Assembly: GCF_050624435.1 (NCBI RefSeq)
Contig: NC_134537.1
Location: 123,493,586 to 123,557,585, forward strand
Source: Tenrec ecaudatus
Taxonomy: Eukaryota > Chordata > Mammalia > Afrosoricida > Tenrecidae
DNA: 64,000 nucleotides
Reading direction: 5' to 3'
Shown: positions 55,862 through 64,000 of the stretch, piece by piece
Layout of the letters: each line of letters starts with the position of its first letter
How positions within the stretch are numbered: the stretch's first letter is position 1
Notes under the pieces: generated by a model
Told to the model about the DNA's origin: nothing
What the model saw: the letters and a program-made list of their open reading frames with translations, nothing else
Database searches by the model: none
Translations under genes and position numbers: made by a program

Positions 55862-56505
55862 TTTAAAAAAGTAATCATTTTATTTGGAGTTCTTACAGAT
55901 ATTATAACATTCCATTGTTCATCCACATCAATCAGTAATGTACAATTGTTACCACAATCAGTTTCAAGCCATTTTCTTTCTTCTTGAACTCCTTGATATC
56001 AATCCCCCTTTATCGCCTCACCCACCCACCCCCAATGCCTTCCTGTGTCAGGAACCCTTATTATTATTATTTTTCTATAATTGTTCCCCCCCAATATCTT
56101 ACACAGTCCAACATATCCACTCACATACAATTCTGCTGTTGGATCCCATCTCGGCAGTTACACCATCATCAATGCTATCCACTCCTTATGTCCTCCACAC
56201 ACCCCTTGCCCGACTCTTCCCATACCCTCAGGGAACCATTACTTCTGTTACTGTTTCTGAAGGGTTATCTATCTTAAGTGATCTTAAATATACAAATGTA
56301 CTTATGCAAATCTAACATGATAAATGAGGTAAAACAGATAACAACAATAATAGTAAGGGGAGGAAATATTAAAGAATTAGAGGACAGTTATGTGGATCAT
56401 CTGGGCTTTACAATCTCTTCCCTGTGGTCTTTCTGAGAGGGACTGTCCAATATCTTACAGGTGGGTTTGGGGTTTCCACGACATCCATGCCTCTTCACAT
56501 TGATT
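55862..56505 (-). mobile_element. L1 3' UTR, older subfamily
   Basis: Same type as 8035-9530: GTAATCATTTTATTTGGAGT, TAATGTACAATTGTTACCAC, CTTGAACTCCTTGATATCAA, CATACAATTCTGCTGTTGGA, CCATACCCTCAGGGAACCAT, GGGGAGGAAATATTAAAGAA and GACTGTCCAATATCTTACAG. 5' truncated. Confidence 0.8.
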
Positions 56506-59044
56506 TAGTGAGCTTTTATTCTTTAGGCAGTTTGGTATGTAGTGTCTGAATACCTAGCAATTTCAACACAGTGGAAAATCAATTAATGCCACTCAATAAT
56601 ATAGAAAACATATCCCTTGGCTTTCTCTTTCTCCTTTAGCATATATCAGTCTGCTTAGCACTTGGGGGCAAATCTATTGAATTTTACAAACCAGGGAGAA
56701 GTCAGGAGAACAAATGAATGGGGAACAACTGGATCTGTGAAAGGAAACCTTGTTGCTCTATTTGTGGAAGTGTTCTTTCTTTTCTTTTTATTCTCCATTT
56801 TCAGGAAAACTTCCCTCCTTGTAGCCCAGGAGAGGAGTCTGGTGCACCCGGAGAGGGAGAGGGAGTGCAGCAGTGTTTCCCAAGTTGAGCCATTAAGCAA
56901 GCATCCCTTACTAGTTCTGTAGAAGCAGTCTCCCCGAGAGTACTCTGGCTGCCATATGTCTCCGTGGCAAGGTAAGTGGACTCTTCCCCTCTGGGAGGGT
57001 GCACTGGCATGACACTCTTGACTTCAGTATGTGAAACTTCTTGTCTGAATCCCCCACGCTGGGCTCTTGTGTTTCCTTTCCCCAAAGGTCAGGTCCAACA
57101 CAGCATCCCCACTGGGCCAGGTCAACAGGAACTGAGGGGACCATTTCTGTTCATCCTTAGTTGTCTAAACCGAGAGAAAATTAGATCACTATTGATTTCA
57201 CCTTCAGCTTTCCCCTACAAAGTTGTTTTCTGTGCCGAGTAGTCATTTTGTTTTTATGCCTTAGACACCGTGAACACGTGGTCAGGATAGACTGCCCACT
57301 TTTCCATTTGGGCAGGATGCTATTGAACCGTGAACATGACACAGAGAATGGCTGTAAGATCAAATTTCTCCCAGTACTCATAGTGAGGCGATTTCAAGCT
57401 TGTACAAGATCAAGCACCCATTAGACTTTCTTGAAAGAAAAGAATAAAAACTTTAATGGCTTTCTATACAACTTCAGAAGTGCTGTACCCTTAAAAAAAA
57501 TAAATGAAATTAACTAAAAAGGGAACGAGAAAGCCTTTGCCTGTATTTTCTGCTGTCTCCCAGAGGCTTTTTATCTGTTTAAATCAACCAGAGGTTTTTC
57601 ACATATTGACATAAGCATTCATTTGTTAATTAGTTGGACATTAAACTGCCTGGAGCCTCCCCCAGCATCTTGAATCAAGCTGAGCTAGTTGGGTGCTCCG
57701 GGCTGTTCCCGTCCTGCGCCATGCCCTGAGCACACATGGTTTTCCCTCCTCTATCTCCTTAGATAAAAGTCAGTGCTGATCGCCTTAAGGGAAGAATGAG
57801 TTAAATGGACCAATATTCCAGCCCCGGATCTAAAGACCCAGCCTTTTCAGAGGGCCCTCAGCACCTGCAGCAGCAAGGTCATTTGCCCATACATAAATAA
57901 ATAAATTAACAATGAATAAATAATTTAATCCCAGCCACACAATGCCACCTTGCAGATCTGGTCCTTTGCAGTGCCCAGTGAATTTGTTCATTTCTAATTC
58001 TTTTTGATAAAGTCCTCAGATACTTGCTGACTGTCAGCCTCGTTTTCTTATTGTTTTCGCTTGATTAGTTCTGTATGACCCAAGGTCGCCCTTAAAATCC
58101 ACATCTCTCCCGAAGACTCCAAAGGGCCTTCTTTTGAGCACCCCACCACCTCCCCACCAAAAATAAAATAAAAATAAATAAAAGGGGGGAAAGTGCCTGC
58201 GGTTTCTCCACACAAAAGCCTGGCCTGCCGTGTGTCCGAGCCCCTGAAGCAGCCCTTCGTTCACCCAAGCGCAAAAATAGCTCGTTAGGGAGTGCCTGGT
58301 GGTTGTAGCATCTCTACCCTGTGCACTGGGGTGAGGCTGTGTTAAGTCTCCCCGGGCCTGCAGGGACCCCTTTAGGCCTGCTGGGGGACTCCTCAGGGGC
58401 GGGCGGGGCTAGGCACCTGTCCACTCACACCGAGTGTGCTCAGAGCTCTGCTGGGTGGCTTTTCAGAAGAAAGCCCGGTCTTCCCTTGATCACCGCCTGT
58501 GTCGTCGTTAAACCGTTTTAAACACACAACCTTCATTCTCTGAAAGATTGATCATGCTGAGATAACAGTCAAGGGCAAATGCAACCGCAAACACTTGCAT
58601 TGGCAGCTTGTGTTGCATGTCAGTGCTCTCGACAGGTAGGCTGGGTACACTCGGAGGCAACGGGCACACTGGGAGGTCTACCTTGCATGTCATAAAGGAA
58701 GGAGAGAGGGCTTTTGAAGTGATTGCACCTCTCTCTTCGGGAGAGGGATGTCCAATGTCGTTGGATGAACAATCTCTGCTCAGTGTCTGACCTGTGTGAA
58801 GAGCGGTGAATGGAAACACCCGAGTCTCCATGCCCAGCAAGAGGATTGCCGTCCACGGAGCACGTCAGATACGATAGCGCGGCCACGCACCGCTCACATG
58901 CTGAGTCGTGACAGCGACTCTGGATTTTCCTTCTTTCAGAAGTTATTAAATATTTCAAATTGATAAAAAAAAAGTAACGAGAATACTTTTTTTATCAACA
59001 TGGGTTAAGAGTTTGCATATTTGCTTCATCTCCTTTGTTTTCTT
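56506..59044. other. Longest late repeat-poor stretch
   Basis: No interspersed repeats that I recognise across 2.5 kb. Low-complexity patches are AATAAATAAATAAATTAACA near 57890 and AAAATAAAATAAAAATAAAT near 58156. Composition alternates between AT-rich and GC-richer segments (57640-57850, 58290-58500). Open frames up to 112 codons overlap on both strands without signatures. It could host conserved non-coding sequence, which cannot be judged from one genome. Confidence 0.4.
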
Positions 59045-59205
59045 TTTAAAATAAGCTCTTATAACAACCCATACATTAATTGTATCAAGCACATTTGCAC
59101 ATATGTTGCCATCATTTTTGAAACATTTTCTTTCTACTTGAGCCCTTTGTATCAGCCTCTCTTTTCCCCTCCCTCCCTCATCCTCCCACCTCTCAGACTG
59201 TGGGA
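59045..59205 (-). mobile_element. L1 3'-terminal fragment
   Basis: TTTAAAATAAGCTCTTATAA, CCATACATTAATTGTATCAA, GCACATTTGCACATATGTTG and TTTCTACTTGAGCCCTTTGT. 5' truncated, diverged. Confidence 0.75.
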
Positions 59206-59369
59206 AGCTTACCTTCCTCTCTTAAATTCATGATAGCTTATTCATCCACAAGGCAACAATTACTAAGCAACAAAGAATCAGACAGTGATAAGCCTCTAAA
59301 TGGATATGAAACTAAAACCTAGCAGAAAAAGTAATTTACTTAAAGACTCTGTAAGTCTGTTACATTTCA

Positions 59370-62312
59370 AAGACGAGAAAATTAAGGATATTTTTACCAA
59401 ATTCTTCCGTCTGAAACCGATCAAATATGCATTCAAGATGCTGTAGTGACGACTGATAATTGGAAGGCAAAAGTTGGGAACAAAGAATATCCAGTAACTG
59501 GAAATAAGGCTTCGGTTGTGGAAATGACTCTGGAGATGATATGTCAGATTTTTGCAAGACCAATGACTTACTCTATCCTTCTTTCTTCTCAACAACACAG
59601 ACAGCCACAATACATGTGAAACTTGCTGGATGAAATACACAGGAAACAAATAAACTACATATGTAGAAAAGAGATGATGGAGAAGCTCAACATCAACAGC
59701 CAAAGTAAGGCGAGGGGCTGACTATGCAAGTTCAAGTTGAAGCTGAAGAAAATTAAAACAAGTCATGGAGGACCAAAATATGACCTTACGCATATTCCAC
59801 CTAAATTTAGAGACCATCACAAGGATGGAATGGATACATTGAACACTAATGACTCAAGATGAGACTAGCAGTGGAATAACACAAGGATATCGTACACGAA
59901 GAAAAGAAAAGGTCATTAAAAATATAGTAAAAAGGAAAAAAATCAAACTAGATGTCAGAAGAAATTCTAAAACTTGCTCCGAGTATAGAGAATATAGAGT
60001 AACTAAAACAAGTGGAAGAATGATGAGACCAAAAAGCTGAAGAGAAAAATCCCAAGGGCATCTTGTGAAGATAAAGTAAAATATTCAAATGAAATGTATA
60101 AAGATCTAGAACTAAAAACCAGAAAGGAAGAACATGTTCAGCACTTCTTAAACTGAAAGGACTGAAGAAAATATTCAAGCCTCAGGTTGCAATACTAAAA
60201 GATTCCATGGGCAAAATACTGAATGATGCAAGAGCATTCAAAGAAGATGTAAAGAATATAGGAGTCGCTGTACTAAAACGAACTCGTTGACATTCAACCA
60301 TTTCAAGAGGTAGTATATGATCGGGAGTCAAAGGCCAAAGGTACTGAAGGAAGAAGTCCAAGTTGTGTTAAAAAGAATTAGCCAAAAACAAGGGTCCAGG
60401 CTGACTTTAGGCCTCTGCTCAAGGATTCCCTCAATGCAAGAACACTTTGTTCTAACAACCTGGCATTCTATGATGCTCACTCTTGGCACTGTTGCTGAAG
60501 ACAAAATGGGTGCACAGGCAAATGTAGTGAAGAAAACTGATGGTGCCCGGCTATCAAAAGATATAGCATCTGGAGTGTTAAATGCTTGGAGATAAACAAG
60601 CAGCCATCTAACTGAGAAGCAACAAGCCCACCACATGGAAGAAGCACACCAGCCTATGTGATCATGAGGTGTCGATAAGATCAGGTAACAGGCATCAGCA
60701 GACCCAAAACAAACAAACACAAAAAAGCATATTGTTGTGAATGAGGGGGGCTGGAGCAGAGACCCCCCAAATCCATCTGTAGACAATGGAACATCCCCTC
60801 ACAGAAGTGTAGCAAGAAAGGGATGAGTCAACAGGGCACAGTACAGCACCAATGAAACACACAATATTCCTCAAAGTTCTGTGAAGCTTCTTCACCCCCC
60901 ACTATCATGACCCCAACCCTGCCTTTTACTTTGGGCTAGGCCAGAGCATGTGCACAGTTACAGATAAGAGCTCAGGACACACAGAATCCAGGTTAGATAA
61001 ATCCCTTAGTGATACCAGGAGGGTACGGGAAATGGCAGGAGAGGAGAGGGAAACAAACTGCGGTGGGTGTAAGATATGAAATTAATAATAATTTATAATT
61101 TGTCAAGGGGTCATGAGTGTGGGGGGAGGGAAGGAGGGTAAAAAGAGTTGCTGATACCAAGGGCTCACATAGAATGTAAATGTTTAGAAAATGATGGCAA
61201 CATATGTACAGATATGCCTGACACAATTGATGTATGGATTGTTATAAGAGCTTTAAGAGCCCCCAATAAAATGATCTTTTAAAAATATTGGCTAGTCATA
61301 GGGTGAGAATGAAAAAAATAGATGCAGATACAAAAATCACACAGGTGTGATCACCAATAAATGGCAAATAAAACCTAAAAAAAACCACCCCAAGTCTCCG
61401 GGATTCACTGGAATACCAACTGAAATACTTCAAGGTGCACTGGAAGTGTTTATTTGTCTCAGCCAAGAAATTTGGAGACAGTTACTTGGCCTACTGACTG
61501 GAATAGATTCATATTTGTACTCTTTCTAAAGGAAGGGGACCCTACATAATGCAAAAATTATGGAACAATATAATTGATAGCACATACAAGTAAAAATTTC
61601 CTGACGATCATTCAACAACAGTTGTAGCAATACCCTGATAGGAAGCTACCAGAAATTCAGATGTGTGTCAGATTTATATCCTCTCACCATACTTATTAAG
61701 TGTCTTGGCTGAACAAATAATCAAAGAAGCTGGATTATATGAAGAAGAATTTAGCAGCAGGATTGGAGGAAGGCTTATTAGTAACCTACATTGTGCAGAT
61801 AAACACAATTTTACTTGCTGAATCTGAGAAGGACTGGAAGCACTTGCTGATGAAAGTAAAGAATTACAGTCTTCTATATGAATTACAACTTAGTGTAAAG
61901 AAAATCAAAATCCTCACAACTGGACCAGTAAGTAAGTAAGTAACAGCATAAGTGGATACAATATTGAAATTGTCAAGGATTTCATCTTGTTTGGATCCAC
62001 AATCAATGTTCATGGAAGCAGCAGTATAGAGATGACAGGACACTTTGTGTTGGATAAATCTGCACAAGACCTCTTTAGAGCATTGAATAGCAAGGGTGTT
62101 ATTTGAGAACTAAGGTGCTCCTGACCCAAGCCATGGTCTTTTCCATTGCTTTATATGCACGTGAAAGTTGAACATTGAATAAGGAAGACCAATGAAGAAT
62201 TCAGGCATTTGAATTATGGTGCTGGGGAAGAATATTAAAAATACCGTGGACTGCCAAGAGAACAAACAGTCTATCTTGGAAGAAGCATAGCCATAATGCT
62301 TCGTCCAGGGGT
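59370..62312 (+). mobile_element. RTE LINE (EN to RT), interrupted by L1
   Basis: The longest RTE here. 59370-60402 covers endonuclease-side and linker sequence (TTGGAAGGCAAAAGTTGGGA, TTTGCAAGACCAATGACTTA, AAGTTCAAGTTGAAGCTGAA, GATTCCATGGGCAAAATACT, TTCAACCATTTCAAGAGGTA). After an L1 it resumes at about 61375 with CAAGTCTCCGGGATTCACTG, GAATACCAACTGAAATACTT, CAGATTTATATCCTCTCACC, TGGAAGCACTTGCTGATGAA, GTTTGGATCCACAATCAATG and CCAAGCCATGGTCTTTTCCA, to GGAAGAAGCATAGCCATAAT. 61280-61374 is not clearly RTE. Stops and indels throughout. Confidence 0.8.
60403..61280 (+). mobile_element. L1 3' UTR inside RTE
   Basis: About 880 bases: CTCCCTCAATGCAAGAACACT-type start, a single UTR module (GCCCGGCTATCAAAAGATAT, AGCAGCCATCTAACTGAGAA), CATCCCCTCACAGAAGTGTA, CAGAGCATGTGCACAGTTAC and CAATTGATGTATGGATTGTT. 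It ends TTTAAGAGCCCCCAATAAAA with a short A/T tail. It belongs to the same subtype as 9930-11110, whose end is interrupted. Confidence 0.88.
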
Positions 62313-62825
62313 TCGTGATCCAAGGCATAGTACTTTCATGCACTTTATATGCATTTGGAAGGTGAGCAATGAAGAACTGAGGCCGGTATTGGTGGGGAAT
62401 ACTGAATCTACCAGGGGCTGCCGAAAGAATAGTAGTATCTGATCAAGTACCAATGGTACGGAAAGAAGAAGGCCTGTGGGAGTATTGTCTTTGAGAAATG
62501 TAAATATAAAGTGGATTTGAAAAAATTGAAGCAGGGAAGGGGGCCTCCCAGTATAGCTGTGGCCTTGTGTTACCTTCCTGTGAGGTTTCAAGGGGTGCTT
62601 CCCACCGCACTGGGCAGACACGGACCCATGTCAGGACACAGCGATCAGGGAGCCTGGTACAGGTTGGTGTGGACTGTGAACCTTGAAACAAAGAAGGCAG
62701 CTCTGTGGCTGGAAAATGTGGCCTTGGTGATGGAAAGGTCTCCAGAAAGCATATGCTAGGATTTTACACGACCAAAGACTTATTTATCACACACACCTGT
62801 TTTCAATAGCATCAACAGTGACTAC
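62313..62825 (+). mobile_element. RTE remnants
   Basis: 62313-62500 partly repeats the preceding RTE segment (GATCCAAGGCATAGTACTTT then a TATATGCATTTGGAAGGTGA block), as if from a second copy. 62690-62825 has endonuclease-region text (AAAATGTGGCCTTGGTGATG, TTTTACACGACCAAAGACTT, TTTTCAATAGCATCAACAGT). The middle (62500-62690) is unassigned and GC-richer. Confidence 0.55.
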
Positions 62826-63369
62826 ATGCGTGAAGATAGCCCCTCTGTATCCCTCTGTCCCGGTGCCTGTGTACCGTGCCCATGCACACAGCCTCTTAGG
62901 GTCCAACCTTCTTCTCCGTCCATTGCTCTTTCTGCTGGCTCCTTGCACATGACTCCCTGTGCCTGTCTTCTTACTTGCGTAGTGTGGTGGGTAAAAGCAA
63001 GCTACCCTGTGCACATGACCGGCTTGGGTTCCGTGGGTACTGATCAAACTTGATGTAAGGGCCTTGCTCAAGTTTAGTCAAGCTCACTCAAGCTCTGTTT
63101 GGGTGGGTCTGTGAGATCTTCAGCTTGTTAACAAGTATTAAACTGTTGCGCTTCATCATCTTTGTTCACATCTCTCCGAGAATTCTTGAAATTTTGTATT
63201 TTCTGGTCTAAAGCATAAATTCATATGGTATCATCTAAAAGCATTTTTTTCGAGATCTATCTTCAAGTACAATGCTGCCTGTGAGAGAATAATATCTATA
63301 TGCCTACACAGAAGACCATTCGATACACTTTTATGTTCAAATTTATTCACCAACGACTTAAGCTAGTGA
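62826..63369. other. No recognised feature
   Basis: Unique sequence, pyrimidine-rich at 62840-62990 then AT-rich. The 94-codon antisense frame at 62787-63071 has no signature. Confidence 0.35.
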
Positions 63370-64000
63370 TGAAGATATTGGAGAATTGTACCAACATCTT
63401 TGATCTGAAATTTGTCTAATATGCACTCAAGATGAATTGATAATTATCTGCATTTGGAATACGAAAACTGGAAACAAAGTGGAAGGAACAATGGTTGGAA
63501 AATATGTCCTTGGTGATAGAAACAAACCTGGAGATGAGGTTGCATGGCAGAATTTTGCAAGATCAATAAATACTTTATCGTTCTCAATAACATAAAAGGT
63601 GACTCTACATGTGGACTTCACCAGATGAAATACACAGGGACCAAATTGACTATATCTGTGGGAAGAGAGAACTCAATAACATCATTTTAAACAAGGGCAG
63701 GGGCCAATTATGGAACATCAATTGTTCATAGGAAAGTTCAGGTTGCAGCTGAAGAAAATTAAAACAACTCCTTGATAGCCAAAATACAACTTGAATTTAG
63801 AAAACATATCAGAACAGATGTATTGCATGGGACGTTAATGACAAAAGACCTTACGAGTTGTGGATGGCATCAAGAACATTATATGTGAACAAAGCATAAG
63901 GCCCTTAAAAAGACAGGAAAGAGAAAAAAGATCACAGTGGGTGTCAGGAGAGACTCTGAAGCTTGCTCTTGTGTAGAGTCGCTAAAGCAGATGGAAGAAA
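63370..64000 (+). mobile_element. RTE LINE 5' part, runs off the window
   Basis: Endonuclease side of an RTE: TTTGATCTGAAATTTGTCTA, AATTATCTGCATTTGGAATA, TCCTTGGTGATAGAAACAAA, TTTTGCAAGATCAATAAATA, GGTTGCAGCTGAAGAAAATT, AAGACAGGAAAGAGAAAAAA and TGGGTGTCAGGAGAGACTCT. Colinear with 59430-59980. Truncated by the window end. Confidence 0.8.

Overview
This window is mammalian nuclear DNA. It looks intergenic or deeply intronic, and I find no intact protein-coding gene. The interspersed repeats point to an afrotherian, most likely a tenrec such as Echinops telfairi. Three signals support this. (1) There are about 18 copies of tRNA-derived SINEs of the AfroSINE type, whose 3' end reads roughly GTCGGAATCGACTCGATGGC. 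(2) There are many RTE (BovB-like) LINE fragments. (3) There are three short hAT elements with the ends and target sites of SPIN elements, which among afrotherians are known from tenrec. The species call is inference; the mammalian and afrotherian calls are stronger.

Layout. 0-20 kb: scattered AfroSINEs, an RTE fragment, two SPIN copies (631-817 and 13389-13581), an old L1 3' UTR (8.0-9.5 kb), an L1 nested in an L1 (9.9-11.1 kb), and two younger L1 3' ends (16.1 and 19.4 kb). 20-28 kb: mostly non-repetitive, with MIR fragments, a possible EF-hand-like exon remnant at 22.0 kb and a tandem repeat at 27.3-27.8 kb. 28.7-32.7 kb: a nested stack in which an RTE is interrupted by an AfroSINE and by a processed GAPDH pseudogene, and the pseudogene's 3' UTR is split by another repeat carrying a TA/GA microsatellite. 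32.9-36.6 kb: an RTE 3' end, an AfroSINE, low-repeat sequence and a third SPIN. 36.7-40.8 kb: a pile-up of L1 3' UTRs, all on the minus strand. 40.9-42.3 kb: a decayed mariner transposon with recognisable inverted repeats. 42.7-56.5 kb: old L1, young L1 3' UTRs in both orientations, and RTE fragments interrupted by L1s with clear target-site duplications. 56.5-59 kb: non-repetitive. 59-64 kb: RTE fragments, one split by an L1 3' UTR; the last runs off the window.

The most informative biology is the repeat history. The dominant L1 family has a very long 3' UTR, about 2.3-2.6 kb by piecing together copies here, and one copy connects it to an ORF2 3' end. In two loci that UTR carries the same tandem duplication of a 245-246 bp module with the same junction. 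Two copies also have tandemly repeated 3' termini. Clean target-site duplications and nesting give an order of insertion: RTE and AfroSINE first, then SPIN, the GAPDH retrocopy and younger L1.

Limits: repeat names rest on recognising consensus sequences by eye, edges are good to about 5-30 bases unless a target-site duplication fixes them, and percent divergences were not computed.
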